In this document: positions 50,341 to 59,082 of the stretch, in pieces
Layout: each line of letters opens with the position of its first letter
Position numbering within the stretch: position 1 is the stretch's first letter
Source of the DNA: UBA10649 sp963842725
GTDB taxonomy: Bacteria > Actinomycetota > Actinomycetes > S36-B12
Assembly (NCBI GenBank): GCA_963842725.1
Contig: CAWJHN010000004.1
Span: 1,426,001-1,490,000, forward strand
DNA length: 64,000 nt
Reading direction: 5' to 3'
The notes under the pieces: generated by a model
The model's input: the letters and a program-made list of their open reading frames with translations, nothing else
The model's database searches: none
What the model was told of the DNA's origin: nothing
Translations under genes and position numbers: made by a program

Positions 50341-50372
50341 TACCGTAGGTTGTTTGTGAAATCGACGCGATG

Positions 50373-52481
50373 TCACTCCGGCAGTGAGGCGACTCCCGGC
50401 GGCAGGAAGCGGGAGCCGTTGACGCGCTGCGAGGCGCCGCAGCGGTCCAGGTACGGCGTGATGCCGCCGTTCCAGCCCGGCCAACCGGCACCCATGATCA
50501 AGCACAGGTCGACGTCCTGCGGCTCCGCGGTCACGCCCTCGTCGAGCATGCGGCGGATCTCGTCGGCAAGCGCGTCGACGACCCGGTCGTGCACCTGCTC
50601 GGCCGTCAGGGCGCTGGCGCCACCGGCGAACATCGCCTCGATGTCCGGATCGATCGACCGCGAGCCGTCGGGTGCCGTGACGAGGAAGGAGGTGCGGCCC
50701 GACTCGACCATGGTGCGCAGGTTCTCGGACACGTAGAACCGGTCCGGGAAGGCATCGTGCATGGTCTCCGACACGTGGAAGGCGACTGCCGGCCCGACGA
50801 GCTCGATCAGCGCGAACGGCGACATGGGCAGGCCCATCACGTTGCTGGCCGCATCGGCGACCGCCGGGGGCGTGCCCTCGTCCACCGCCCGGACGATCTC
50901 GCCCATGTACCGATTGAGCAGGCGGTTGACCACGAACGCCGGCGCGTCCTTGACCAGGACGCAGGTCTTCTTCAGCGTCCGACCGACGGCGAAGGCGGTG
51001 GCCAAAGTGGCGTCATCGGTCTGCTCGGCACGGGCGATCTCGAGCAGTGGCATCACGGCGACGGGGTTGAAGAAGTGGAAGCCGACGACGCGCTCCGGGT
51101 GGTCCAGGTCGGCCGCCATCGCCGTCACCGAGAGCGACGAGGTGTTGGTTGCGAGGACGCACGTGTCCGAGACGACCGACTCGAGCTGCGCGAAGACCTG
51201 CTTCTTCACCTCCAGGTTCTCGAAGACGGCCTCGATCACGAAGTCGGCATCGGAGAAGACCGACGTGTCCGTCGACCCGCTCACGAGGGCGGCGAGCCGG
51301 TTCGCCTTGTCCTGGGTCAGCCGGCCCTTGGCGACCTGCTTGGCAAGGTCGTCGCGGACGTATGCCAGGCCCTTGTCCACGCGCTCCGCGTCGAGATCGG
51401 TCATGACGACCGGCACCTCGAGCCGTCGGGCGAAGACCATCGCCAGCTGGCTCGCCATCAGGCCGGCGCCGACCACGCCGACCTTGGTCACCGGCCGGGC
51501 CAGCGATGCGTCCGGGGCGCCGAAGGGCCGCTTGGCCCGCTTCTGGATCAGGTTGAACGCGTACACGGAGGCGCGCATGTGGTCACCCATGACGAGTTCG
51601 GTCAGGGCGTCGTCCTCGGCGGCGAATCCCTCGTCCCGCGTGGCGTCCTTCGCGGCCTGCACCAGGTCGATCGCCCGGTAGGGCGCCGGGGCAGCCCCGT
51701 GGATGCGGGCGTCGAGCATGCTGCGCGCGATGTCGATGATCGCGTCCCAGCTCCCGCGGTCGGGCTCCGGCCGTGGCACGACGGTGCTGCCGGACACGAC
51801 GGTGGCCGCCCAGCGGATGGACTCCTCCAGGAAGTCGGCGGAGTCGAGGACGGCGTCGACCATGCCCAGCCGCAGGGCGTCCGCGGGCTTGAGCTGACGG
51901 TTGTTCTGCAGCGGGTTGCTGACGATCACCTCGAGCGCGTTGGCGGGGCCGATGAGGTTGGGCAGGAGCCACGCACCACCCCAGCCGGGGATCAGGCCCA
52001 GCGCCACCTCCGGCAGTGATATCGCCCCCGCGGCCGCCGACATCGTGCGGTAGTCGCAGTGCAGGGCCAGCTCGGTGCCGCCTCCCATCGCCACCCCGTT
52101 CACGAAGGCGAACGTGGGCACGTCCATCTCGCCGAACCGGCGCAGCACATTGTGACCGAGCTGCGAGAACTGGCGGATCACCTCGGCCTCCGCCACGGCG
52201 GCCGTGGCGGAGAGGTCGGCCCCGACCGCGAAGATGAAGGGCTTGCCGGTGACCGCGATGGCGGCGAGATCGGTCATCGCCGCCACCTCGTCGAGCGCAG
52301 CGTCCAGGGACGCCATCCCGCCGGGCCCGAAGGTGGTGGGCCGGGTGTGGTCGCGATCGTTGTCGAGGGTGATCAGCGCCATCCGCCCCGCGCCGCCCGG
52401 CATGTCGAGCGTCCGTACCCGCGCGTGCGTGACGACCTCGGCCTTCGCCGCCGTCTCGGACTCGTTGGCCTGTGCGCTCAT
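50373..52481 (-). CDS. fadB: Fatty-acid oxidation multifunctional protein: enoyl-CoA hydratase / 3-hydroxyacyl-CoA dehydrogenase
   Basis: 702 residues. The N-terminal crotonase domain has the oxyanion and Glu residues in GADLSATAAVAEAE, NGVAMGGGTELALHCDYR and LPEVALGLIPGWGGAW. The dehydrogenase NAD motif is VGVVGAGLMASQLAMVFARR, followed by the catalytic His in GFHFFNPVAVMPLLEI and the C-terminal VNRLLNRYMGEIVRAVDEG. It catalyses the second and third steps of beta-oxidation and works with FadA. The ATG overlaps the fadA stop (ATGA). Confidence 0.93.
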   Translation of the reverse strand: MSAQANESETAAKAEVVTHARVRTLDMPGGAGRMALITLDNDRDHTRPTTFGPGGMASLDAALDEVAAMTDLAAIAVTGKPFIFAVGADLSATAAVAEAEVIRQFSQLGHNVLRRFGEMDVPTFAFVNGVAMGGGTELALHCDYRTMSAAAGAISLPEVALGLIPGWGGAWLLPNLIGPANALEVIVSNPLQNNRQLKPADALRLGMVDAVLDSADFLEESIRWAATVVSGSTVVPRPEPDRGSWDAIIDIARSMLDARIHGAAPAPYRAIDLVQAAKDATRDEGFAAEDDALTELVMGDHMRASVYAFNLIQKRAKRPFGAPDASLARPVTKVGVVGAGLMASQLAMVFARRLEVPVVMTDLDAERVDKGLAYVRDDLAKQVAKGRLTQDKANRLAALVSGSTDTSVFSDADFVIEAVFENLEVKKQVFAQLESVVSDTCVLATNTSSLSVTAMAADLDHPERVVGFHFFNPVAVMPLLEIARAEQTDDATLATAFAVGRTLKKTCVLVKDAPAFVVNRLLNRYMGEIVRAVDEGTPPAVADAASNVMGLPMSPFALIELVGPAVAFHVSETMHDAFPDRFYVSENLRTMVESGRTSFLVTAPDGSRSIDPDIEAMFAGGASALTAEQVHDRVVDALADEIRRMLDEGVTAEPQDVDLCLIMGAGWPGWNGGITPYLDRCGASQRVNGSRFLPPGVASLPE

Positions 52482-53695
52482 GCCTGGCTCCCTGCGTAGT
52501 TGACGTTCTCCCAGATGACGGTCCCGCCCATGCCCAGGCCGATGCACATCGTCGTGATGCCGTACCGGGCCTGCGGATTGCGTTCGAAGTCCCGAGCGAG
52601 GTACGTCATCAGGCGGATGCCGCTGGAGGCGAGCGGGTGGCCCACGGCGATCGCGCCGCCCATCGGGTTCACCCGTGGGTCGTCGTCGGCGAGGCCGAAG
52701 TGGTCGAGGAACGAGAGGACCTGAACGGCGAACGCCTCGTTGATCTCGAACAGGTCGATGTCCTCGATGGTCAGCCCGGCGCGGGCCAGGGCCTTCTCGG
52801 TGCTCGGGACGGGTCCGATGCCCATGATCTCCGGTGCCACGCCGGCGAAGGCGAAGCCGACCATCCGCATGCGCTTCTGCAGTCCGAGCTCGTCAGCTAC
52901 GCCCTCGGCGGCCAGCAGTGCCGCCGTCGCCCCGTCGTTGAGTCCGGAGCTGTTGCCCGCGGTGACCCGGCCGTGCGGCCGGAAGGGGGTCTTCAGGGCC
53001 GCCAGCCCCTCCAGCGTGGTCGACGGTCGGGGCGCCTCGTCCGCCGTCATGAGACCCCAGCCGAGCTCCGCGGACCGCATGGCGATGGGCACGAGGTCGG
53101 ACTGGATCCACCCCTCGGCGTACGCGTGCGCGGTCTTCTGCTGGGAGCCCAGCGCGAAGGCGTCGGCCCGCTCCTTGGTCAGGTGCGGGAAGCGGTCGTG
53201 GATGTTCTCGGCCGTCTTGCCCATGTTGAGCGCGTCGAGGTCGACGAGTCGTTCGGAAAGGAAGCGCGGGTTCGGGTCGACCCCCTCGCCCATGGGGTGG
53301 CGGGACATGTTCTCGACGCCGCCCGCAAGGGCGACGTCGTAGGCGCCGGCCATGATGGCCGAGCCGAGCGTCGTGACGGCTGTCATCGCACCCGCGCACA
53401 TGCGATCGACCGAGTAGCCGGGAACCGACTGGGGCAGGCCGGCCAGCAGGGCTGCGCTCCGGCCGATGGTCAGGCCCTGGTCGCCGATCTGCGTGGTGGC
53501 CGCCACGGCCACGTCGTCGATGCGCTCGACGGGCAGGGTGGGATTGCGTCTCAGCAGCTCGCGGAAGACCTTGACGACCAGGTCATCGGCTCGGGTCTCG
53601 GCGAACGCGCTGCCGGCCCGGCCGAAGGGGGTGCGAACCCCGTCAACGAAAACGACGTCTTGCGCGGCTCGGACCACGAGATCTCCCTGGGTCAT
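52478..53695 (-). CDS. fadA: Acetyl-CoA acyltransferase (thiolase)
   Basis: 405 residues. Thiolase catalytic residues: nucleophile Cys100 in DRMCAGAMT, His in NPMGGAIAVGHPLASSG, and second Cys in TTMCIGLGMGG. It cleaves 3-ketoacyl-CoA in beta-oxidation and is first in the fadA-fadB operon. The start is uncertain. ATG 53695 is used here; GTG 53677 has a better ribosome-binding site (AGGGAG, 5 nt). An upstream ATG at 53728 abuts a palindrome that is likely an operator. Confidence 0.92.
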   Translation of the reverse strand: MTQGDLVVRAAQDVVFVDGVRTPFGRAGSAFAETRADDLVVKVFRELLRRNPTLPVERIDDVAVAATTQIGDQGLTIGRSAALLAGLPQSVPGYSVDRMCAGAMTAVTTLGSAIMAGAYDVALAGGVENMSRHPMGEGVDPNPRFLSERLVDLDALNMGKTAENIHDRFPHLTKERADAFALGSQQKTAHAYAEGWIQSDLVPIAMRSAELGWGLMTADEAPRPSTTLEGLAALKTPFRPHGRVTAGNSSGLNDGATAALLAAEGVADELGLQKRMRMVGFAFAGVAPEIMGIGPVPSTEKALARAGLTIEDIDLFEINEAFAVQVLSFLDHFGLADDDPRVNPMGGAIAVGHPLASSGIRLMTYLARDFERNPQARYGITTMCIGLGMGGTVIWENVNYAGSQA

Positions 53696-53729
53696 CGGCG
53701 GACCGCTCGAACGGGCGGTCGCCGTCATA

Positions 53730-53743
53730 TTACCCGTGGGTAA
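53730..53743. promoter_or_regulatory. Palindrome TTACCCGTGGGTAA upstream of fadA
   Basis: A perfect 14-bp palindrome lies just upstream of fadA, with TAATAT on the minus strand overlapping its edge as a -10 candidate. It fits a TetR-type fatty-acid repressor site and differs in sequence from the 50313-50340 site. Confidence 0.55.
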
Positions 53744-53752
53744 CATGTCTGG

Positions 53753-55051
53753 CTACTCGCTAGTAACCTCGGGCTCTCGGGGCTCGGCAGCCATCGCGCG
53801 GGTCAGCAGATCGGCGGTCAGGTCGACCTGCCACGCCCGCGCCCCCATCGCGGTGAGGGCTGCCGCCACTCCCGCCCGGTCCGCCGGGTGCGGCGGATCC
53901 CAGCACAGGCGCCGCACGGCGTCGGGGGACAGCACGTTCTCGACTGGCATCGCGACCCGCTCGGCGATCGACGCCATGGCCCGGCGCGCCGCCTCGAGCC
54001 GGGCGAAGGCCTCCGGGTCGCGCTCGGCCCAGTTGCGCGGCTGGGGCGGACCGGTCGGCGGAGGTGCCGCGGGGGGCAGCTGCTCGGGGGGCAGCGCCCG
54101 GGCCGCCTCGATGGCCGCCCACCAGCGCGAGAGGTACCTCTGCGCGCCGCGGCCGTTGAACTCCTTGAGGCCGGCGAGCGCGCTCATCGACGCCGGGTCC
54201 GCCTGGGCGGCCGCGACGATGGCCGCGTCGGGGACGATGCGACCGACCGCGATATCGCGCTGTCGAGCGATCGCATCCCGCGCCAGCCACAGTTCCCGGA
54301 CGACGGCCAGGGTGCGGGGCTTGCGGATGCGGTGGATGCCCGATGTCCGCCGCCACTCGTCCTCGCCCCGCTCGCGCGGCGCGAAACCGAGCAGCGACGC
54401 GAACTCCTGGCGCGCGTACTCGTCCTTGCCGGCTGCCACGAGCTCATCGGCCATGACGTCGCGTAGCTCGGACAGGAGCTCCACGTCGAGCGCCGCATAC
54501 CGCAGCTGGGCGGCGGACAGCGGTCGCACGGACCAGTCGTTCGCCCCGTGGCCCTTCTCCAGCACCTCGCCGAGCTCGCTCATCACGAGTGCGGCCAGGC
54601 TGACCCGGTCCCGGCCGAGGAGTCGGCCAGCCAGCTCGGTATCGAAGAGCACGTCCGGTCGCAGTCCCAGCTCGGCCAGGCATGGCAGGTCCTGGGTGGC
54701 GGCGTGCAGGATCCACTCGACGCCCCGCGTCGCGTCCTGGATCGGGGTCAGATCCGGGGCCAGGATCGGGTCGATGAGCGCCGTGCCGGCCCCCTCACGT
54801 CGCATCTGGACGAGGTAGGCCCGCTGGTCGTACCGGTAGCCCGAGGCCCGCTCGGCGTCGAGCGCGAGCGGCCCTTGGCCCCCGCGCAGAAGCTCGGCGT
54901 ACGCCACCACCTCGTCGGCGCTCGTGATCACCCGGGGCACGCCGTCCCGCGGTTCGAACGGCGCAGGTGGCGCCTGCGGCGGGGCCTGCTCGCTGTCGTC
55001 GGCGGGCTCGCTGTCGTGGGGATGCGGATCCGATGCGGTCAGGGCACTCAA
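53753..55051 (-). CDS. rnd: Ribonuclease D family 3'-5' exonuclease with HRDC domain
   Basis: 432 residues. The DEDD exonuclease domain includes LALDAERASGYRYDQRAYLVQM (Asp and Glu), HAATQDLPCLAELG and YAALDVELLSELRDVM (YxxxD). One HRDC domain follows (RTLAVVRELWLARDAIARQRDIAVGRIVPDAAI), then a Pro-rich linker and a C-terminal helical repeat. It trims RNA 3' ends. Start is TTG, overlapping the DUF3000 stop as TTGA. Counterpart of Rv2681. Confidence 0.9.
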   Translation of the reverse strand: MSALTASDPHPHDSEPADDSEQAPPQAPPAPFEPRDGVPRVITSADEVVAYAELLRGGQGPLALDAERASGYRYDQRAYLVQMRREGAGTALIDPILAPDLTPIQDATRGVEWILHAATQDLPCLAELGLRPDVLFDTELAGRLLGRDRVSLAALVMSELGEVLEKGHGANDWSVRPLSAAQLRYAALDVELLSELRDVMADELVAAGKDEYARQEFASLLGFAPRERGEDEWRRTSGIHRIRKPRTLAVVRELWLARDAIARQRDIAVGRIVPDAAIVAAAQADPASMSALAGLKEFNGRGAQRYLSRWWAAIEAARALPPEQLPPAAPPPTGPPQPRNWAERDPEAFARLEAARRAMASIAERVAMPVENVLSPDAVRRLCWDPPHPADRAGVAAALTAMGARAWQVDLTADLLTRAMAAEPREPEVTSE

Positions 55052-55650
55052 CTCCGGCTGCGGCGGCGGGCGGTGCCGACGTGCGTGACACCCTGGGGGA
55101 GCGGTGGGAGTCCCGCGGCCTGTGACAGCAGGTCGAGCCAGGCGGTCACGTGCGCGGTCATCGAGTCGACCGGTTCACCGGTCACGGACGACTCGACGGG
55201 GGTCCACGAGGCCCGGATCTCGACGAAGCCATCCGACGGTCGATCAGCCATGGTGCCGAAGGAGCGTCCCGACGTGCGGGTGACCGTGCCACCGAGCTGG
55301 GTGACGTGCGCACCGGCCCCGCTGATGGCCTCGTCGATCCAGCTCCAGCCCACCTCGTGCAGGAGCGGCTCGTCGACGATGTCCGCCTCGAGGGCGGCAC
55401 GGACGAAGATGACCGCCCGGAAGGAGCCGTCCCACTCCTCGACTCCGTCCGGGTCGTGGAGCAGGACGAAGCGGCCGGACGACGAGGCATCGTCCGGGTC
55501 GGACGGCTCCGCGGTAAGCGCAACCGCTGCCGGCGCAAGCCGTTGGGGGGCAGGGGACTCGTCGAGGACGTATTCGGGCCTAGGCGTGACGGCCTTCACC
55601 TGCTCCAGCGCGCGCGCGAACGCGTCCGAGCCAGCAGGGACGGTTCTCAC
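55048..55650 (-). CDS. DUF3000 family protein
   Basis: 200 residues. FARALEQVKAVTPRPEYVLDESPAPQRLAPAAVALTAE, SGRFVLLHDPDGVEEWDGSFRAVIFVRAALEADI and LLHEVGWSWIDEA are DUF3000 blocks. Corresponds to Rv2680 and is nearly always next to the RNase D gene; function unknown. Minus-strand TAGCCT (55662-55657) ends 6 nt before the GTG. Confidence 0.9.
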   Translation of the reverse strand: MRTVPAGSDAFARALEQVKAVTPRPEYVLDESPAPQRLAPAAVALTAEPSDPDDASSSGRFVLLHDPDGVEEWDGSFRAVIFVRAALEADIVDEPLLHEVGWSWIDEAISGAGAHVTQLGGTVTRTSGRSFGTMADRPSDGFVEIRASWTPVESSVTGEPVDSMTAHVTAWLDLLSQAAGLPPLPQGVTHVGTARRRSRS

Positions 55651-55733
55651 TCCTGCAGGCTATTGGCCGCCGGCGCGCAGAACCGGTGTGACGCGCCGTG
55701 GGGCATGGGACCGCATCGCCCTACTGTGGGCGC

Positions 55734-56564
55734 ATGGCAGCCCTGCTGGCGATCCTGTCGTCGCTCATGTGGGGCACCGCCGACTTCCTCGGGGGCGTCG
55801 TCACGAGGCGGCTTCCGTCTCTCGCGGTCTACGGTCTCTCGCAGGCGGTCGGCTTCGTGTTCCTCGTCGCTGCCGCGACCGGCACCGGGTCCTGGTCGGC
55901 AGATCCGGGCTTCTGGCCGTGGGCGATCGGCGCCAGCCTGCTGGGCATGGTCTCCATGCTCGCCTTCTACGAGGCGCTGGCGATCGGGCCGATGGGTATC
56001 GTGTCGCCACTGGTGGCGCTCTCCGTCCTCGTCCCGGTCGCGGTCTCGCTCCTGCGCGGCGACCTGCCCACGTCAGTCCAGATCCTCGGAATCCTCGCGG
56101 CCGTCGTCGGCATCCTCCTGGCGAGCGGTCCGGAACTGTCGGGGGCGGAAAGCGCCCGGCCCCTGGTCCTGGCCGGCGTGGCAGCGCTCGGGTTCGGCGG
56201 CATGTTCGTCTGCATGGCAGAGGGCAGCAAGACATCCCCGCTCATGACGATGACCGGCATGCGCGTCACCACGGTGGCGATCTTCATCGTCGTGCTGGCC
56301 ATCGTTCGCAACCTCGGCGGCGCGACGCCGAGGGATGCCGTGCCGCTGGCGGTGATCGGACTCTTCGACGCCGCTGCCAACGTCACCTTCGGCATCGCGA
56401 CGACGATGGGGATCCTCGCGACGACCGCCGTCCTCGGGGACCTGTATCCAGTCGTCACGGCGGTGCTCGCGGCCATCCTGCTGAAGGAGCGACTGCGCGC
56501 AGTTCAGTATGTCGGGGTCGCGGCCGCGCTCGGCGGCGTGATCCTCATCAGCGTCGGGGCGTAG
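55734..56564 (+). CDS. EamA/DMT-family transporter
   Basis: 276 residues, about ten helices in two EamA repeats: ALLAILSSLMWGTADFLGGVV at the start and FDAAANVTFGIATTMGILATTAVLGDLYPVVTAVLAAILLKERLRAVQYVGVAAALGGVILI at the end. Such proteins export metabolites; the substrate is unknown. TACTGT ends 6 nt before the ATG. It converges on msrB with a 17-bp overlap. Confidence 0.85.
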   Translation: MAALLAILSSLMWGTADFLGGVVTRRLPSLAVYGLSQAVGFVFLVAAATGTGSWSADPGFWPWAIGASLLGMVSMLAFYEALAIGPMGIVSPLVALSVLVPVAVSLLRGDLPTSVQILGILAAVVGILLASGPELSGAESARPLVLAGVAALGFGGMFVCMAEGSKTSPLMTMTGMRVTTVAIFIVVLAIVRNLGGATPRDAVPLAVIGLFDAAANVTFGIATTMGILATTAVLGDLYPVVTAVLAAILLKERLRAVQYVGVAAALGGVILISVGA

Positions 56565-57042
56565 CACCCGGTTCCGGCGGCTGCTGCGCACCCGCGCTGG
56601 GCTCGAGGACCATCGAGATCGAGTTGATGCAGTAGCGCAGGTCGGTCGGGGTGCCGTAGCCCTCGCCCTCGAAGACGTGCCCGAGATGGCCGCCGCAGGC
56701 TGCGCACCGGACCTCGGTGCGCACCCGCCCGAGCGAAGCGTCCTCGAGGTAGACGACCGAGTCCTTGGCGAGGGGCGCGAAGAAGCTCGGCCAGCCGCAG
56801 TGGGAGTCGAACTTCTCCTCGCTGCGGAACAGCTCGGCCCCGCAGGCGCGGCACCGGTAGACGCCCTCGACCTTCGTGTCGGTGTACTCGCCGACGAACG
56901 GCGCCTCGGTGCCCGCCTCTCTCAGCACGTGGTACTCGAGGGGGGTGAGCTCGGCCTGCCAGGCTGCCTCGTCCTTCACCACGGGGAAGGACCCGCCGTC
57001 GGGCTTGCTGGCGCCGTCTCGCGCCGGGGTGCTGTGTGCCAT
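56548..57042 (-). CDS. msrB: Peptide-methionine (R)-S-oxide reductase
   Basis: 164 residues. Catalytic Cys138 in RYCINS; zinc ligands Cys64, Cys67, Cys113 and Cys116 (YRCRAC, VRCAAC); FDSHCGWPSF and GGHLGHVFEGEG are also conserved. It repairs oxidised methionine (R form) with thioredoxin. No signal peptide, so cytoplasmic. Confidence 0.95.
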   Translation of the reverse strand: MAHSTPARDGASKPDGGSFPVVKDEAAWQAELTPLEYHVLREAGTEAPFVGEYTDTKVEGVYRCRACGAELFRSEEKFDSHCGWPSFFAPLAKDSVVYLEDASLGRVRTEVRCAACGGHLGHVFEGEGYGTPTDLRYCINSISMVLEPSAGAQQPPEPGATPRR

Positions 57043-57062
57043 GCCTAGACGTTAGCCGCCGT

Positions 57063-57689
57063 TCAGCCTTCGCGCACCGTGCGAATCCCGAGCAGCAGCC
57101 CGAAGGCCATCAGGCCGCCGCCGCTGATGGCATCGGTCCACCGCAGTGCCGTGTCGCCCATGCGGCCGCCCGCCACGCCGGCCACGCCCGCCAGGGCGAG
57201 ATGGAACAGCAGCGAGCCCAGTGCGATGCCCGCGACGAAGGCGGCGGCCGACTGCGGGCTCGCAGCGACGTCAGCGGCCGCGGCACCGGAGAAGACCGCC
57301 CCCCAGGTCAGGATGGTCAGGGGGTTCGAGGCCGTCGCGATCAGCCCGGTGCGCAGGGCATGCCGGGGATCGAGCACCTCCGACTCGTCTTCGGCCCCCA
57401 GCCGAACCCGGAACGCATCCCGCAGTGTGCGGGCCCCGATGTACAGAAGCACGCCTGCGCCCAGGATGCCCAGGCCGATGCGCAACGGCGCGAACTGGAG
57501 CAGCGCTGCAGCGCCGAGCGCACCGAGCACGGCGTAGCCCAGGTCGACGGTCGCCGCGCCGACCCCGATGGCCGCGCCCGAGCGCCAGCCGTAGCGAGCG
57601 CTGGTGCGCACGCACAGCAGCCAGATCGGCCCGACATTGGCCGCCGCGAGGGCGCCGATCCCCAGACCGGCGAGGAGTGCTCCGAGCAT
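57063..57689 (-). CDS. LysE-family amino-acid exporter-like protein
   Basis: 208 residues, six membrane helices. GIGALAAANVGPIWLLCVRTSARYGWRSGAAIGVGAATVDLGYAVLG is the LysE/RhtB-type N-terminus, and TASNPLTILTWGAVF matches the conserved NP motif. Substrate unknown. Minus-strand CATACT (57701-57696) ends 6 nt before the ATG; the box overlaps the promoter of the divergent DUF4916 gene. Confidence 0.87.
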   Translation of the reverse strand: MLGALLAGLGIGALAAANVGPIWLLCVRTSARYGWRSGAAIGVGAATVDLGYAVLGALGAAALLQFAPLRIGLGILGAGVLLYIGARTLRDAFRVRLGAEDESEVLDPRHALRTGLIATASNPLTILTWGAVFSGAAAADVAASPQSAAAFVAGIALGSLLFHLALAGVAGVAGGRMGDTALRWTDAISGGGLMAFGLLLGIRTVREG

Positions 57690-57695
57690 TCGGAC

Positions 57696-57703
57696 AGTAT
57701 GGT
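57696..57703. promoter_or_regulatory. Overlapping divergent -10 boxes
   Basis: Plus-strand TATGGT (57698-57703) is 6 nt before GTG 57710; minus-strand CATACT (57701-57696) is 6 nt before ATG 57689. The two start codons have only 20 bp between them, so both genes would be leaderless and their promoters mutually exclusive. Confidence 0.55.
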
Positions 57704-57709
57704 CCTCCC

Positions 57710-58246
57710 GTGAGCGACATGCTGGAGACCCGCAGCACGTGGCTGAGCGATGACGAGCTCAGCACGGCGCGCGAGCGGCTGCCCATCGTCTACATCGACG
57801 CCGTCCCGGTGCGCACCGACTCGCAGGGGCAGGTGGCGTCCATCGGCCTGCTGCTGCGCGCGATGCCGGACGGCACGATCTCGCGCGCCGTGGTCTCCGG
57901 GCGAGTGCTGTACGGCGAGCGGATCCGCGACGCGCTGCTCCGGCACATCGAGAAGGACCTGGGTTCGCTCGCGCTGCCGCGGGTGCCCGTCACGCCGCAG
58001 CCGTTCACCGTGGTCGAGTACTTTCCCAGCGCGGAGGTGACCGGGTTCCACGACCCGCGACAGCACGCGGTGTCACTCGCCTTCGTCGTTCCCTGCGACG
58101 GCGACTGCAGCCCGTCCCAGGATGCGCTCGACCTCGTGTGGATCGAGCCGGCCGAGGCTGCTTCGCTGACGTTCCAGGCCGAGATGACCGGTGGCCAGGG
58201 CCGACTGGTTCGGATGGCCCTCGCGCACTGCGGCATCCTGCCCTGA
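57710..58246 (+). CDS. NUDIX-like DUF4916 protein
   Basis: 178 residues. WLSDDELSTARERLPIVYIDAVPVRTDSQGQVASIGLLLRAMPDGTISRAVVSGRVLYGERIRDALLRHIEKDLGSLALPRVPVTPQPFTVVEYFP is the DUF4916 signature, a NUDIX-related fold in which the classical GX5EX7REUXEEXGU box is degenerate (RVLYGERIRDALLRHIEKDLG). Hydrolase activity is therefore doubtful. Start is GTG, set by the -10 spacing. Confidence 0.85.
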   Translation: MSDMLETRSTWLSDDELSTARERLPIVYIDAVPVRTDSQGQVASIGLLLRAMPDGTISRAVVSGRVLYGERIRDALLRHIEKDLGSLALPRVPVTPQPFTVVEYFPSAEVTGFHDPRQHAVSLAFVVPCDGDCSPSQDALDLVWIEPAEAASLTFQAEMTGGQGRLVRMALAHCGILP

Positions 58247-58252
58247 CGGTGC

Positions 58253-59065
58253 TCAGGCTCCTCGCGGCGGGAAATCCGGACGCTGCTTGACGATCTTGGC
58301 CCGGACCGCCTCGGCCAGGTCCGGTCGTGCGAAGGCTGCACGCATCTCGACGAGGGAGACGTCCACCGCCTGTGCGAGCGTCTGGCCGTCGGCGGCGAGC
58401 AGCTGCTCCTTGATCACGGCCACGGCGGTCGGCGCGCAGTTCTGCGCGATGTCGCGTCCCCAGGCGAGCGCGGCGGCCACCGGATCGTCTGTGACGCGTT
58501 GGACGAGTCCGATCTCGAGCGCTTCGTCAGCCGTGAGCGTGCGACCGGTCAGCAGGAGGTCGGTTGCGTGCGCGAGGCCCACCAGGCGCGTCAGGAGCCA
58601 GGCCGAGCCGTACTCCGCGATGAGCCCCAGGCGGCTGAACGAGGTGCTCAGGGTCGCCGTGGGATGGGCGAAGCGGGCGTCCGCGCTGATGGCCAGGACG
58701 AAGCCGATGCCGGCGCATGGTCCGTTGATGGCGGTGGCGACGGGAGTGCCGATCCGCAGGGCGACGGTGGGAAGGGAGTCGATGTCCTGCCCGTCGAGAT
58801 AGCCGTTGAGGGCATCGGCTCCCTCGGCGAGGACGGACAGGTCCGCGCCGGAGCAGAAGCCCCGCCCCGCGCCCGTGACGACGATCGCCCGCACCGCGGG
58901 ATCGGCATCGGCTTCGCGCAGAAGGCGCGCGTACACGGCGCCCATGCCGGGCACGAGCGCGTTGAGACGCTCCGGCCGGTTGAGCGTGATCAGGGCGATC
59001 CCGTCGAGCACCTCGTACCGCACGGTCTCGGACAGGTCGGTTCCGCTCGTGTGGCTCATGGTCAT
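58253..59065 (-). CDS. Enoyl-CoA hydratase-related protein
   Basis: 270 residues, crotonase fold. GRGFCSGADLSVLAEG forms the first oxyanion segment and ATAINGPCAGIGFVLAISADARFA the second; the catalytic-Glu region is SFSRLGLIAEYGSAWLLTRLVG, where the usual Glu and Gly are only partly conserved (it keeps the AEYG-type motif of PaaG/menB-like members). The substrate is unknown. ATG 59059 is an alternative start. Confidence 0.85.
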   Translation of the reverse strand: MTMSHTSGTDLSETVRYEVLDGIALITLNRPERLNALVPGMGAVYARLLREADADPAVRAIVVTGAGRGFCSGADLSVLAEGADALNGYLDGQDIDSLPTVALRIGTPVATAINGPCAGIGFVLAISADARFAHPTATLSTSFSRLGLIAEYGSAWLLTRLVGLAHATDLLLTGRTLTADEALEIGLVQRVTDDPVAAALAWGRDIAQNCAPTAVAVIKEQLLAADGQTLAQAVDVSLVEMRAAFARPDLAEAVRAKIVKQRPDFPPRGA

Positions 59066-59082
59066 CGATGCACCGTCTGGAC

